38,134 bases of DNA from Microbacterium hydrocarbonoxydans (GCF_023715885.1 NZ_JAMBOY010000009.1:1-38134), one strand, 5' to 3'; positions 15,094 to 24,621 are shown, numbered from the stretch's first letter. Numbers and translations are program-made. The notes: generated from the sequence alone by a model not told the origin.

Positions 15094-15109
15094 TTCGCCC
15101 CAGTGCGAA
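15094..15109 (+). promoter_or_regulatory. possible ClgR-like site before clpC
   Basis: TTCGC (15094-15098) and GCGAA (15105-15109) form an inverted repeat just before the clpC ribosome-binding site. ClgR, the actinobacterial activator of clp genes, uses CGC/GCG half-sites with 5 bases between them, whereas here there are 6. The site is close to the start codon for an activator, so the assignment is weak. Confidence 0.25.
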
Positions 15110-15123
15110 TAAGGAGTCACAGC

Positions 15124-17652
15124 ATGTTCGAGAGATTCACCGACCGAGCCCGTCGTGTGGTCGTCCTCGCCCAAGAAGAGGCGAAGATGCTCAACCACAA
15201 CTACATCGGCACCGAGCACATCCTGCTCGGTCTCATCCACGAGGGCGAGGGCGTCGCCGCCAAGGCGCTCGAGAGTCTCGGCATCTCCCTTGACGCCGTC
15301 CGCGAGCAGGTTCAGGACATCATCGGCCAGGGTCAGCAGCAGCCGACCGGCCACATCCCGTTCACGCCGCGCGCCAAGAAGGTGCTCGAGCTCAGCCTCC
15401 GTGAGGCGCTTCAGCTCGGCCACAACTACATCGGCACCGAGCACATCCTGCTCGGTCTCATCCGCGAGGGAGAGGGCGTCGCCGCACAGGTGCTCGTCAA
15501 GCTCGGCGCGGACCTCAACAAGGTGCGCCAGCAGGTCATCCAGCTGCTGTCGGGTGCGCCCGGCCGCGAGCCGGCATCCGTCGGCGCCCAGTCCAACGAC
15601 ACCCCTGCCGCTCAGGGCGGATCGCAGGTGCTCGACCAGTTCGGTCGCAACCTGACGCAGGCGGCGCGCGACAACAAGCTCGACCCGGTCATCGGGCGCG
15701 AGAAGGAGATCGAGCGGGTCATGCAGATCCTCTCCCGCCGCTCCAAGAACAACCCCGTGCTGATCGGCGAGCCCGGCGTCGGCAAGACCGCTGTCGTCGA
15801 GGGCCTCGCCCAGGCGATCGTCAAGGGCGACGTGCCCGAGACGCTGAAGGACAAGCAGCTCTACTCGCTCGACCTCGGCTCGCTCATCGCCGGTTCCCGC
15901 TACCGCGGCGACTTCGAGGAGCGCCTGAAGAAGGTCACCAAGGAGATCCGCACGCGCGGCGACATCATCGTCTTCATCGACGAGATCCACACCCTCGTGG
16001 GTGCGGGTGCCGCCGAGGGCGCGATCGATGCCGCCAGCATCCTCAAGCCGCTCCTCGCTCGTGGCGAGCTGCAGACCATCGGCGCGACCACGCTCGACGA
16101 GTACCGCAAGCACTTCGAGAAGGATGCTGCGCTCGAGCGCCGCTTCCAGCCCATTCAGGTGAACGAGCCGAGCCTGCCCCACGCGATCAACATCCTCAAG
16201 GGGCTGCGCGACCGCTACGAGGCGCACCACAAGGTGCAGATCACCGACGGTGCGATCGTCGCGGCGGCGAACCTCGCCGACCGCTACGTGTCTGACCGCT
16301 TCCTGCCCGACAAGGCCATCGACCTGATCGACGAGGCCGGCGCCCGCCTGCGCCTGTCGATCCTGTCGAGCCCGCCCGAGCTGCGGGAATTCGACGAGAA
16401 GATCGCCAAGGTCCGCGAGCAGAAGGAGATCGCCTCGGAGGAGCAGGACTTCGAGAAGGCCGCGTCGCTGCGCGACGAGGAGAAGAGCCTCCTCGCCGAG
16501 CGCCTGCGCCTCGAGAAGCAGTGGCGCTCGGGTGACGTCGCGACCCAGGCGGTCGTCGACGAGGGCCTGATCGCCGAGGTGCTCGCCCAGGCCACCGGCA
16601 TCCCCGTGTTCAAGCTGACCGAGGAGGAGTCCTCCAGGCTCGTCTTCATGGAGAAGGCGCTGCACCAGCGCGTCATCGGTCAGGAGGAGGCCATCGCGGC
16701 CCTCTCCAAGACCATCCGTCGTCAGCGCGCCGGACTCAAGGACCCGAAGCGGCCCTCGGGCTCGTTCATCTTCGCCGGCCCCACGGGTGTCGGAAAGACC
16801 GAGCTCGCCAAGGCGCTCGCGGAGTTCCTGTTCGACGACGAGGCCGCTCTCATCTCGCTCGACATGAGCGAGTTCGGTGAGAAGCACACCGTCTCGCGTC
16901 TGTTCGGTGCCCCTCCCGGGTTCGTCGGATTCGAAGAGGGTGGTCAGCTCACCGAGAAGGTGCGCCGCAAGCCGTTCAGCGTCGTTCTCTTCGACGAGAT
17001 CGAGAAGGCGCACCCGGACATCTTCAACTCGCTCCTGCAGATCCTGGAAGAGGGTCGTCTGACCGACGGCCAGGGTCGCGTGATCGACTTCAAGAACACC
17101 GTCATCATCATGACCACCAACCTCGGTGCTCGTGACATCGCCGGTGGTCCGGTCGGCTTCCAGATCGAGGGCAGCAACGCCACGACCTACGAGCGCATGA
17201 AGGGCAAGGTCAACGAGGAGCTGAAGCGCAACTTCAAGCCCGAGTTCCTGAACCGTGTCGACGACATCATCGTGTTCCCGCAGCTGAACAAGGAGGAGCT
17301 GGTGCAGATCGTCGATCTGTTCACCAAGCGCCTCGGCGAGCGTCTGCTGGACCGCGACATGACGATCGAGCTCTCGCTGGCCGCCAAGGAGCGCCTCATC
17401 GAGATCGGATTCGACCCGGCGCTCGGCGCCCGGCCGCTGCGTCGCGCGATGCAGCACGAGGTCGAGGACCGTCTGTCGGAGAAGATCCTGCACGGCGAGC
17501 TCAACCCCGGCGACCACGTGAAGGTCGATGCGAAGGACGGAGAGTTCCTGTTCGAGCACGGTCCGCGCGGCGAGAAGGTCGCGGTCGGCGTGAACACCGG
17601 CGGAGGCGAGATCTCGGCCACACCGGATCTCGCGATCACCGGCAACGACTGA
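15124..17652 (+). CDS. clpC: ClpC, AAA+ unfoldase of the ClpCP protease
   Basis: An ATP-driven hexameric unfoldase that feeds proteins to ClpP; cytoplasmic and normally essential in actinobacteria. It is 842 aa, the usual size. Order: two N-domain repeats (both with [14 protein letters not shown], near residues 25 and 100), first AAA+ module with Walker A GEPGVGKT (about 215) and Walker [13 protein letters not shown], a UVR-type coiled middle region ([20 protein letters not shown]), second AAA+ module with GPTGVGKT (about 552) and [20 protein letters not shown], and a C-terminal D2 small domain. The ATG at 15124 follows AAGGAG. It is monocistronic, ended by the hairpin at 17665. The two N-repeats share 43 identical consecutive bases. 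Confidence 0.98.
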   Translation: MFERFTDRARRVVVLAQEEAKMLNHNYIGTEHILLGLIHEGEGVAAKALESLGISLDAVREQVQDIIGQGQQQPTGHIPFTPRAKKVLELSLREALQLGHNYIGTEHILLGLIREGEGVAAQVLVKLGADLNKVRQQVIQLLSGAPGREPASVGAQSNDTPAAQGGSQVLDQFGRNLTQAARDNKLDPVIGREKEIERVMQILSRRSKNNPVLIGEPGVGKTAVVEGLAQAIVKGDVPETLKDKQLYSLDLGSLIAGSRYRGDFEERLKKVTKEIRTRGDIIVFIDEIHTLVGAGAAEGAIDAASILKPLLARGELQTIGATTLDEYRKHFEKDAALERRFQPIQVNEPSLPHAINILKGLRDRYEAHHKVQITDGAIVAAANLADRYVSDRFLPDKAIDLIDEAGARLRLSILSSPPELREFDEKIAKVREQKEIASEEQDFEKAASLRDEEKSLLAERLRLEKQWRSGDVATQAVVDEGLIAEVLAQATGIPVFKLTEEESSRLVFMEKALHQRVIGQEEAIAALSKTIRRQRAGLKDPKRPSGSFIFAGPTGVGKTELAKALAEFLFDDEAALISLDMSEFGEKHTVSRLFGAPPGFVGFEEGGQLTEKVRRKPFSVVLFDEIEKAHPDIFNSLLQILEEGRLTDGQGRVIDFKNTVIIMTTNLGARDIAGGPVGFQIEGSNATTYERMKGKVNEELKRNFKPEFLNRVDDIIVFPQLNKEELVQIVDLFTKRLGERLLDRDMTIELSLAAKERLIEIGFDPALGARPLRRAMQHEVEDRLSEKILHGELNPGDHVKVDAKDGEFLFEHGPRGEKVAVGVNTGGGEISATPDLAITGND

Positions 17653-17664
17653 TTACACCAGAGG

Positions 17665-17692
17665 AGGGGCGGATGCTGCGGCATCCGCCCCT
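17665..17692 (+). terminator. intrinsic terminator of clpC
   Basis: GGGGCGGATGC-TGCG-GCATCCGCCCC is a perfect 11-bp stem with a 4-base loop, followed by TTCT, 13 bases after the clpC stop. Confidence 0.8.
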
Positions 17693-17829
17693 TCTGTCGT
17701 ACGCGACCTTCGCGGCCTTGGTCGGAGAACCAAGACGAAGTCGGCCCCGCGACGGCGTGTCGCCCCGAGGCGCGCCGTTCGGTAGTCCGGCTGCCCGGGT
17801 TTTCCCGGCGAGCGGCGGGTGAGCCGTTC

Positions 17830-17835
17830 TAGGCT
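17830..17835 (+). promoter_or_regulatory. -10 box for leaderless start of the acetyltransferase gene
   Basis: TAGGCT lies exactly 6 bases before the GTG at 17842, the same word and spacing as at the LacI-type gene (145-150). Confidence 0.5.
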
Positions 17836-17841
17836 GGACGA

Positions 17842-18342
17842 GTGAGCGAGTACATCGTCCGGCCCGCGCGGAGCGCCGACATCGTCGGCATCCGCGACCT
17901 CCTGCAGCCCATGGTCGAGCAGCGCATCCTGCTCGGCAAGGACCTCGCCGTGCTCTACGGCGCCGTGCAGGAGTTCGTCGTCGCCGAGGCCGACGGCGAG
18001 CTGATCGGATGCGGTGCCCTGCACGTGTTCTGGGAGGACCTGGGGGAGGTGCGCACGCTCATGGTGCGCGAGGACTGGCTGCACCACGGCGTCGGTCGGG
18101 CCATCGTCGACCGGCTCGAAGAGCAGGCGCGCGGGCTCGGACTCAGCCGGCTCTTCTGTCTCACCTTCGAGGTCGAGTTCTTCGGCCGTCGCGGCTATAC
18201 CCCGATCGGCGAACAGGTCGTCGACTCCGACGTCTACTCGCAGCTGCTGCGCAGCGGTGACGCGGGTGTCGAGGAGTTCCTCGACCTCGCGCACGTGAAG
18301 CCGAACACCCTCGGCAACACGCGGATGCTGAAGCGGCTCTGA
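17842..18342 (+). CDS. amino-acid N-acetyltransferase, ArgA-like GNAT protein
   Basis: A single-domain GNAT enzyme of 166 aa resembling the short actinobacterial glutamate N-acetyltransferases (Rv2747 type) that acetylate glutamate or glutamine from acetyl-CoA as the first step of arginine synthesis. Seen: VRPARSADIVGIRDLLQPMV, AEADGELIGCGALHVFWEDL, the acetyl-CoA loop region RTLMVREDWLHHGVGRAIVD, and the subgroup-specific LFCLTFEVEFFGRRGYTPIG. There is no amino-acid-kinase domain, unlike E. coli ArgA. The GTG start is supported by the -10 box placement. No other arginine genes are near, so the substrate assignment rests on family resemblance. Confidence 0.85.
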   Translation: MSEYIVRPARSADIVGIRDLLQPMVEQRILLGKDLAVLYGAVQEFVVAEADGELIGCGALHVFWEDLGEVRTLMVREDWLHHGVGRAIVDRLEEQARGLGLSRLFCLTFEVEFFGRRGYTPIGEQVVDSDVYSQLLRSGDAGVEEFLDLAHVKPNTLGNTRMLKRL

Positions 18343-18373
18343 TCGCGCCACGCTGAGGGGCGGCGGTCCATCG

Positions 18374-18432
18374 GATCGTCCATATTCTCCCCCGTTCGCA
18401 CCATGGGGACGCACGCTCGCCGCGGCTAGCTT
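18374..18432 (+). promoter_or_regulatory. AraC-type activator site and promoter of the DUF5107 operon
   Basis: CGTCCATATTCTCC (18377-18390) matches CGTCCATATGATCC at 23453-23466 in 12 of 14 positions. Half-site-like words begin at 18374 (GATCGTCCA) and 18394 (GTTCGCACC). TAGCTT at 18427-18432 can serve as -10, exactly 50 bases after the start of the shared motif, the same distance as before the importer operon. No good -35 is present, as expected of an activator-dependent promoter. Confidence 0.55.
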
Positions 18433-18504
18433 CGTGGCAGGACCACGCGTCCTGTCGTCGATGGAGCGAAGTCGACGGCTCGCTGCTGCACGGAGGACCC
18501 TCAG

Positions 18505-21483
18505 ATGAACGACCGCCGCCCCGACGTCGGATCGACCATGGACCTGCCCCGGACCGAGGCGCCGGCCGGTCACAGTATCGTCGTGCCCGAGGCGGGGGGC
18601 ACAGCGCGCGAGGCGCTCGACCGCGGCGACGCCGTCGCGTGGAGCGAGCCGCTCGAGATCCGAACCTACGATGCGGGGGAGCCCAGCATCCATCCGCTCT
18701 ACCTCGACCAGCGGGTCTACCAGGGGTCGAGCGGCAAGGTCTATCCCATCCCGTTCACCGAGCACATCGCCGACGAGCCGGTGACGCGCACCTGGCAGGC
18801 GATCCACCTGGAGAACGAGTATCTGCGGCTCGTCGTGCTGCCCGAACTCGGCGGCCGCATCCACATCGGCTTCGACAAGACCACCGGCTACGACTTCTTC
18901 TACCGGAACAACGTCATCAAGCCCGCGCTCGTCGGTCTCGCGGGTCCCTGGATCAGCGGCGGCGTGGAGTTCAACTGGCCGCAGCACCACCGGCCCGGAA
19001 CCTACCTGCCCGTCGAGACGAGCATCGAGAACGGTGAGGACGGCTCGGTCACGGTGTGGTGCCACGATCACGACCCGTTCACCCGCATGTCGGCGCAGCA
19101 CGGCATCCGCCTGCGGCCGGGAAGCTCCGTGGTCGAGCTCGTCGCCCGCCTGCACAACCGCACGAGCGAGCGGCAGTCGTTCCTCTGGTGGGCGAACGTG
19201 GCGGCGCGCGTGCACGACGAGTATCAGTCGTTCTTCCCGGAGGACGTGCGCTACGTCGCCGACCATGCGCGACGCGCGCTGACGGCGTTCCCGCGGGCCG
19301 ATCGTCCGTACTACGGCGTCGATTACCCGGCTCTCGCCGCCGAGCACGAGGGAGCCGACCGCATCGACTTCTACCGGAACATCCCCGTGCCGACGTCGTA
19401 CATGATCGTCGACTCGCAACAGGACTTCTTCGGCGGCTACGACCACGCGGCGGGCGCCGGGTTCGTGCACTGGGCGGAGCGCCGTCATGCCCCGGGCAAG
19501 AAGCAGTGGACGTGGGGTGACGCCCCGTTCGGCCACGCGTGGGACGCGCAGCTGACGGATGCCGACGGCCCGTACGTCGAGCTCATGGCCGGCGTCTACA
19601 CCGACAACCAGCCCGACTTCGCCTGGCTGCTGCCCGGCGAGACCAAGGTCTTCTCGCAGTACTGGTACCCGATCCCCGCCATCGGCGCCGCGCACCAGGC
19701 GACGCCCGATGCCGCCGTGCACGTCGAGCGGGGGAGCACGGTCTCCGCACGGTTCGCCGTGACGAGCCCGCGCCCCGGCGCCGCACTCCGCATCTTCGAC
19801 GGCGAGCGCGTCGTCGCCGAGCGCACGGCTGATCTCGTGCCGGGTGAGCCGCAGACACTGGAGTCGGAGGTCGCGCCGTCACCGGAGCTGTCGGTCGAGC
19901 TCCGCGACGCTGTCGGCACGCTGCTCGTTCGCTGGACGCCGTCGGACGCACCCGATGAGGAGCCGTGGGTAGCCGAGGAGCCGCCCGGCCCCGACGACCT
20001 CGACAGCGTCGAGGAGCTCTATCTCACGGGGCTCCATCTCGCGCAGAACCGGCACCCCACGCGTTCCCCGCTGCCGTACTGGCGGGCCGCGCTGCGGATC
20101 GACCGGGGCGACGCCCGCACCCGCCTCGCCCTTGCCGACCGTGCGTACCGGGCAGGGCGGTTCGAGGCGGCTCTGGAGCACGCGCGCATCGCGATCGCTC
20201 GCCTGACCCGCCGCAACGCGAACCCGACGGACACGGAGGCGTACTATCTCGCCGGTCTCGCGCTCGCCCGCCTCGGTCGGGAGGACGAGGCGCAGCAGAT
20301 GTTCGGCAAGGCGGGCTGGGACGGCACCTGGGCCGCGGCGTCCGGCGTCGAGCTCGTGCGGTCGCTGCTGCGCACCGGGCGGGTGCGCGCCGCCGTGCGC
20401 GTGCTCGACCAGCTCGACGCGACAGCCGGGCACGACACCCGCCGCATCGCGCTCCGGGCGCTGGCGCTGCGCGCGCACGGAGACCTCGCCGGGGCGGACG
20501 CGATGGCCCGCGCGGCGCTGACCGTCGACCCGCTCGATGCCACTCTGCGCGTGCTCGCCGGTCGGGACCCGGCCGAAGACGCCGGGCTGCTGCTGGACGT
20601 CGCGCTGGACCTGACGGTCTCGGGCGCCGGCGATGACGCGCTGCCCCTGCTCGACGCCGCCGTCGCAGCGCCCGTGCGTCGATCCGGCAACGTCCGCCCG
20701 GTGGCCGACTACGTCGCGGCGGCGATCCTCGACGACCGTGGAGACCATGCGGAGGCCGCCCGACACCGCGCCAGGGCCCGCGCGGCGGACCAGCGCTGGG
20801 CCTTCCCGTTCGGCCTCGACGCCCTGCAGGCCCTCGAGCGTGCGGTCGCCGCGGACCCGTCCGACGCGGTCGCCCTCTCGCTCCTCGGCATGCTGCTCTA
20901 TGCGCACGGCCGCCGACGCGACGCCGCCGCAGCCTGGAACCAGGCGATCGACTGCGGACACAGGGATGCCGTGCTGCTGCGCAACGCAGCGCTCGCCGCC
21001 TACAACGTGGAGCACGACGCGGACCGCGCGTGGGCGCTGTACGCGCAGGCGGTCGAGCTCGCTCCGCGCGACGCGCGCCTCCGCTACGAGCAGGACCAGC
21101 TCGCTGCGCGACTCGGCCACCCGGCGGCGGAGCGGCTCGCCTCGCTGCGCCCGGTCGAGGAGCTCGTGCTCACACGTGACGACTTCGCGATCGAGTACGT
21201 GCGGCTGCTCGTCGTCGAGGGCGATGCCACGCGCGCCCATGACATCCTGTCGACCCGGTCGTTCCGGCCCTGGGAGGGCGGGGAAGGGCAGGCGATCGCC
21301 GCGTGGGATCTCACGCTCGACGCGCTCGGGATGCCGCGCACCGACCCGCCCGCGACGCTCGGTGAGGCCAGGGCGGCTTACGTGCCGCCGGTCGCAAGGC
21401 GCGACGACGGAGTGACGGACTACTTCGCCACGAGCCTGCCCGAGCTGCTGCTGTTCACGCAGGAGGCGGAGGACGACGCGTGA
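18505..21483 (+). CDS. DUF5107 domain protein with TPR repeats
   Basis: A 992-aa cytoplasmic protein (no signal peptide). The N-terminal third (about residues 35-360) is DUF5107, related to the galactose-mutarotase-like beta-sandwich fold: YLRLVVLPELGGRIHIGFDK, TGYDFFYRNNVIKPALVGLA, WISGGVEFNWPQHHRPGTYL. From about 500 onward it is built of TPR-like helical pairs (ALEHARIAIARLTRRN, ALSLLGMLLYAHGRRRDAAA, AWALYAQAVELAPRDARLRY). The catalytic role is not established; a carbohydrate-active or sugar-binding role is inferred from the fold and from co-location with a mutarotase, an AraC regulator and a sugar importer. The ribosome-binding site GGAGGA precedes the ATG. The stop overlaps the next start, so the two are coupled. 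Confidence 0.9.
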   Translation: MNDRRPDVGSTMDLPRTEAPAGHSIVVPEAGGTAREALDRGDAVAWSEPLEIRTYDAGEPSIHPLYLDQRVYQGSSGKVYPIPFTEHIADEPVTRTWQAIHLENEYLRLVVLPELGGRIHIGFDKTTGYDFFYRNNVIKPALVGLAGPWISGGVEFNWPQHHRPGTYLPVETSIENGEDGSVTVWCHDHDPFTRMSAQHGIRLRPGSSVVELVARLHNRTSERQSFLWWANVAARVHDEYQSFFPEDVRYVADHARRALTAFPRADRPYYGVDYPALAAEHEGADRIDFYRNIPVPTSYMIVDSQQDFFGGYDHAAGAGFVHWAERRHAPGKKQWTWGDAPFGHAWDAQLTDADGPYVELMAGVYTDNQPDFAWLLPGETKVFSQYWYPIPAIGAAHQATPDAAVHVERGSTVSARFAVTSPRPGAALRIFDGERVVAERTADLVPGEPQTLESEVAPSPELSVELRDAVGTLLVRWTPSDAPDEEPWVAEEPPGPDDLDSVEELYLTGLHLAQNRHPTRSPLPYWRAALRIDRGDARTRLALADRAYRAGRFEAALEHARIAIARLTRRNANPTDTEAYYLAGLALARLGREDEAQQMFGKAGWDGTWAAASGVELVRSLLRTGRVRAAVRVLDQLDATAGHDTRRIALRALALRAHGDLAGADAMARAALTVDPLDATLRVLAGRDPAEDAGLLLDVALDLTVSGAGDDALPLLDAAVAAPVRRSGNVRPVADYVAAAILDDRGDHAEAARHRARARAADQRWAFPFGLDALQALERAVAADPSDAVALSLLGMLLYAHGRRRDAAAAWNQAIDCGHRDAVLLRNAALAAYNVEHDADRAWALYAQAVELAPRDARLRYEQDQLAARLGHPAAERLASLRPVEELVLTRDDFAIEYVRLLVVEGDATRAHDILSTRSFRPWEGGEGQAIAAWDLTLDALGMPRTDPPATLGEARAAYVPPVARRDDGVTDYFATSLPELLLFTQEAEDDA

Positions 21484-22409
21484 GCACGCCGCGTTCCGGC
21501 ATCCAGGTCGACCTGTCCGCGGGTCGGTATCGGGCGTCGATCGCCAGCGTCGGCGCCACGGTGCGGATGCTTCAACACGACGGCGTGGACCTGATCGTGC
21601 CCTTCGCCGCCGACGAGCTGCGCCCCGCGATGTGCGGAGCGCTGCTCGCGCCGTGGCCGAACCGCATCGGCGACGGCGAGTACGCGTTCGCGGGGGAGGT
21701 GCACCGGCTCGTGCAGAACGAGCCCGAGACGGGCACGGCGGCGCACGGTCTCGTCGCGTGGAGCGACTTCGCGGTGGTCGAGGCGGATGCCGACCGGGCC
21801 ATGCTCTCGGCGGTCGTCGCCCCGCAGCCCGGGTATCCGTGGCGGCTGCGCATCGACGTGGACTTCCGGCTCGGGATCGACGGGCTCGCACAGGAGGTGA
21901 CCGCGACGAACGAGAGCGAGAGCCCGGCCCCGCTCGGTCTCGGCGGGCATCCGTATCTCACCGCAGGGGCCGAGGGCGAGCGCGTCATCGACGATCTGAC
22001 CGTCGAGCTGAAGGCCGACCGCGTCCTGCTCGTGACGGAGAAGCGGATGCTGCCCGATCGCCTCATCGCGGTCGAGGATGCCGGTGGCCTGGATTTTCGG
22101 CGCCCTCGACGCCTCGGCGACACCGTCGTGAACAACGCGTTCACCGGGCTGACGCGCCACGACGGCCGTGCCAGGGCGCGCCTCACCGACGACGAGGGTC
22201 GCGGTGCGGAGATCGAGTGGGACGAGCGGTGCCCCTGGGTGCAGGTCTACACGGCCGATCACGGCGTCGGCGTCGACCGCCGGGTCGGGCTCGCCGTCGA
22301 GCCGATGACCTGTCCGCCCGATGCCTTCCGCTCGGGTCGCGACCTCCTCGTCGTGCCGCCCGGCGGGTCCGTGAGTGCGGGGTGGGTGATCCGCAGCGTC
22401 GGGCGCTGA
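21480..22409 (+). CDS. aldose 1-epimerase family protein (mutarotase)
   Basis: It probably interconverts alpha and beta anomers of an aldose, preparing the imported sugar for its kinase or isomerase; cytoplasmic. The 309-aa product has the mutarotase landmarks: LLAPWPNRIGDGEYAF, the substrate histidine in TAAHGLVAW, the second histidine in LGLGGHPYLTAG, VVNNAFTGLTRHDGR, and the catalytic glutamate in LAVEPMTCPPDAF. It begins with GTG at 21480, overlapping the DUF5107 stop. It belongs to the subgroup annotated as aldose 1-epimerase-like and not to classical GalM, so the sugar is uncertain. Confidence 0.9.
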   Translation: MSTPRSGIQVDLSAGRYRASIASVGATVRMLQHDGVDLIVPFAADELRPAMCGALLAPWPNRIGDGEYAFAGEVHRLVQNEPETGTAAHGLVAWSDFAVVEADADRAMLSAVVAPQPGYPWRLRIDVDFRLGIDGLAQEVTATNESESPAPLGLGGHPYLTAGAEGERVIDDLTVELKADRVLLVTEKRMLPDRLIAVEDAGGLDFRRPRRLGDTVVNNAFTGLTRHDGRARARLTDDEGRGAEIEWDERCPWVQVYTADHGVGVDRRVGLAVEPMTCPPDAFRSGRDLLVVPPGGSVSAGWVIRSVGR

Positions 22410-22436
22410 TGCGCGGCATCCGCTCGTCTGGGGCGG

Positions 22437-23327
22437 TCAGCCCTTGTGCTGGGCGCGGTAGCTCGTCGGATTGACCCCGTGAAGCCGGCGGAAGTGCCGT
22501 GAGAAGTACAGCGGGTCGGTGTAGCCGACCGCGGTGGCGATCTCGCGCACCGACAGCGACGTGGTGTCGAGCAGGTTCCGGGCGTGGGTCATGCGCAGGG
22601 ACGTGTGGAAGGCGGCCGGCCCGCTCCCCGTGGCCTGCCGGAACAGCGCGCTCAGATGCGACGGAGACATGCCGACCAGGGCCGCGAGATCCGCGACGCG
22701 GATGTCGCCGTCGACGCGAGATTCCAGGTACCGCATCGCGCGTTCCAGGGCTGAACCCTCACCGGGGAGGATGCTGTCGGCCGCGATGCGGGTGAGCAGG
22801 TTCCAGGCGATGCCCGAGGCGACGAGCAGCTGCGGGGGCGACAGCCGCCTCTCCAGCACCGTCACGAGCTCGTCGAACAGGGCGACGACGCGGTCGAGGG
22901 ACCTCAGGCGCGTGATCGGACTCTGCCGGCCGAGCGTCTGCGCGGCGAGCTCTGTGGCATCCGTCCCGCGTACGTGGAGCCACCAGATGCTCCACGGGTC
23001 CTCCTCCGAGGCCTCGTACGAGTGCGGGGTTCCGGCCGAGATCGCGATCGACGTCGACGGGGTGAGCGCATGCGACTCTCCGGCGATCGTCACGGTGCCG
23101 CGTCCGGCCACGCACAGCAGCACGACGGTCTCGGCCGCGCCGCGAGCGCGCACACGCCGGTGTCCGCGTGCCAGGGGAAAGTATCCGGCGTCGGTGACGA
23201 GCAGTCGACGCGTGCCCGCAGTGGTGAGGGCGGTGTCGACGAGCGGCCGGGGCAGCACGCACAGGCGCTGATGCTCGAAACCCTCCATCCGGTAATGCGG
23301 AGGTGGGATGATCGGCGTCTCGTCCAT
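22437..23327 (-). CDS. AraC-family transcriptional regulator
   Basis: A 296-aa regulator with an N-terminal cupin-like sensing domain (VVLLCVAGRGTVTIAGESHA, SAGTPHSYEASEEDPWSIWW) and the double HTH of the AraC family at about residues 185-290 (IRVADLAALVGMSPSHLSAL, LSVREIATAVGYTDPLYFSR, HFRRLHGVNPTSYR). This layout is that of arabinose- or melibiose-type activators. It is divergent from the AraFGH-type importer and convergent with the mutarotase operon. The shared operator motif at 18377 and 23453 makes it the likely activator of both operons. The start at 23327 is preceded by AGGACA. Confidence 0.93.
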   Translation of the reverse strand: MDETPIIPPPHYRMEGFEHQRLCVLPRPLVDTALTTAGTRRLLVTDAGYFPLARGHRRVRARGAAETVVLLCVAGRGTVTIAGESHALTPSTSIAISAGTPHSYEASEEDPWSIWWLHVRGTDATELAAQTLGRQSPITRLRSLDRVVALFDELVTVLERRLSPPQLLVASGIAWNLLTRIAADSILPGEGSALERAMRYLESRVDGDIRVADLAALVGMSPSHLSALFRQATGSGPAAFHTSLRMTHARNLLDTTSLSVREIATAVGYTDPLYFSRHFRRLHGVNPTSYRAQHKG

Positions 23328-23399
23328 GAGCTGTCCTGAGGGTCGGCGGTGACACGGGCCGCCGTAGCGGTCGATACTGCCAGGCTAAAGCTTCGAGGC

Positions 23400-23428
23400 G
23401 TTCACGCCGGGAGCGGATATATGTGAAC
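23400..23428. promoter_or_regulatory. inverted repeat between the AraC-type regulator and the importer
   Basis: GTTCAC (23400-23405) and GTGAAC (23423-23428) are inverted copies 17 bases apart in the 243-bp divergent region. They may be a second regulator site, for example for autoregulation or a global sugar regulator. The half-sites are short, so chance is possible. Confidence 0.3.
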
Positions 23429-23449
23429 ACCCGTGTGGTGGAGTCAGAG

Positions 23450-23508
23450 GAACGTCCATATGATCCGTTTGATCGTCCTCCACTCGTGGCGATCCGGCGG
23501 GGTACGGT
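23450..23508 (+). promoter_or_regulatory. AraC-type activator site and promoter of the importer operon
   Basis: GAACGTCC (23450-23457) and GATCGTCC (23471-23478) are direct repeats exactly 21 bases apart, the period of the AraC half-sites at E. coli araI. The first extends into CGTCCATATGATCC (23453-23466), shared with the DUF5107 promoter. TACGGT (23503-23508) is a possible -10, and the second half-site lies just upstream of where the -35 should be. Confidence 0.6.
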
Positions 23509-23571
23509 CGATCTGTTCCGCACACCAGCCGGTCGTCCTGGCCGGTCACGCACGAAGACGAAGGAGTCTCA

Positions 23572-24609
23572 ATGTTCGCCACCCGCAGCCGCCTCTGGGC
23601 GCGGACCGCCGCCGGCGGCGCCGCCGTCCTCGCGCTCGCAGCACTCACCGCCTGTTCGTCCGGAATGGAGACCGCCGAGCCCGCTGCCGGCGGTGGAGGC
23701 ACGTCCGACGGGCCGCTCACGATCGCCCTCATCCAGAAGCAGGGCGACCAGCAGTACTTCATCGACGAGGCGAACGGCGCGAAGGAGGCGGCGAAGGAGG
23801 ACGGCGACGTCACGATCAACGTCGTCGACGTCAGCACCGACTCGAACAAGGCGATCTCCGAGGTCGAGGCCGCGATCGCCCAGGGCGTCGACGGCATCAT
23901 CATCGTCGTCCCCGACACCCAGATCGGCCCGCAGGTGATCCAGCTCGCCGCCGACGCCGGCATCCCGCTCATGGCCGCCGACGACCCGATCGTCGACGCG
24001 AAGGGCGATGCCGCTCCGTTCACCGGCTTCGACGGCACCTCGATGGGCGAGAAGGTCGGCGCCGAGGCCGCCCGTCTCTACCAGGAGGGCGGATGGGCCG
24101 CCGCCGACACCCGCATCCTCTCCGCCTACAAGCAGGACCAGCCGAACTGCGTCGAGCGCGTCGACGGCGCGATCGACGCCTTCTCGCAGGCCGTGCCCGA
24201 CGGCCCCGAGGTCATCGAGGTCGGCACCGACAACTCCGCCACCGATGCGCAGGACAAGGCGGGCGCCGTGATCACTGCGAACTCCGGCGTGAAGCACTGG
24301 GTGGTCTGGGGCTGCAACGACGAGAATGAGACCGGCGTCGTCACGGCGCTGCAGAACGCGGGCGTCGCCCCCGCCGACATCATCGGCGTCGGCCTCGGTG
24401 CGTATCTGACCTGCAAGGACTGGAACGCGGGCCAGGAGACCGGCAACAAGTCGGCGCTCTTCATCTCCGGCGTCGAGGTCGGCAAGGCCGCCGTCACCTC
24501 GATGGTCGACCTGCTGCGCAACGGCACCGAGCTGCCACCGAAGACGGTCGCCAACACCGAGATCGTGGACGCCTCCAACTGGGAGGAGAAGGGCGTCGTC
24601 TGCACCTGA
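23572..24609 (+). CDS. sugar ABC transporter binding lipoprotein, arabinose-binding (AraF-like)
   Basis: The extracytoplasmic receptor of the importer, 345 aa. The signal peptide ends in a lipobox LTAC with Cys at about residue 28, so the protein is membrane-anchored. The mature part is a two-lobed pentose/hexose-binding protein: LTIALIQKQGDQQYFIDEAN, VDGIIIVVPDTQIGPQVIQL, IPLMAADDPIVDAKGD, and the stretch VKHWVVWGCNDENETGVVTA followed by DIIGVGLGAYLTC. The VKHW-x3-N-D and DD pair patterns resemble AraF of E. coli more than RbsB or XylF, so L-arabinose or a related sugar is the best guess. GAAGGAG precedes the ATG. It is the first gene of the importer operon. Confidence 0.9.
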   Translation: MFATRSRLWARTAAGGAAVLALAALTACSSGMETAEPAAGGGGTSDGPLTIALIQKQGDQQYFIDEANGAKEAAKEDGDVTINVVDVSTDSNKAISEVEAAIAQGVDGIIIVVPDTQIGPQVIQLAADAGIPLMAADDPIVDAKGDAAPFTGFDGTSMGEKVGAEAARLYQEGGWAAADTRILSAYKQDQPNCVERVDGAIDAFSQAVPDGPEVIEVGTDNSATDAQDKAGAVITANSGVKHWVVWGCNDENETGVVTALQNAGVAPADIIGVGLGAYLTCKDWNAGQETGNKSALFISGVEVGKAAVTSMVDLLRNGTELPPKTVANTEIVDASNWEEKGVVCT

Positions 24610-24621
24610 CGTCTCTCTCCC

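Noticed and set aside
15007..17559. 850-aa open frame on the reverse strand of clpC
   Set aside because: It is the antisense shadow of a certain gene. Its composition is a Leu/Glu/Asp/Val mix from reversed codons, and no domain is recognisable.
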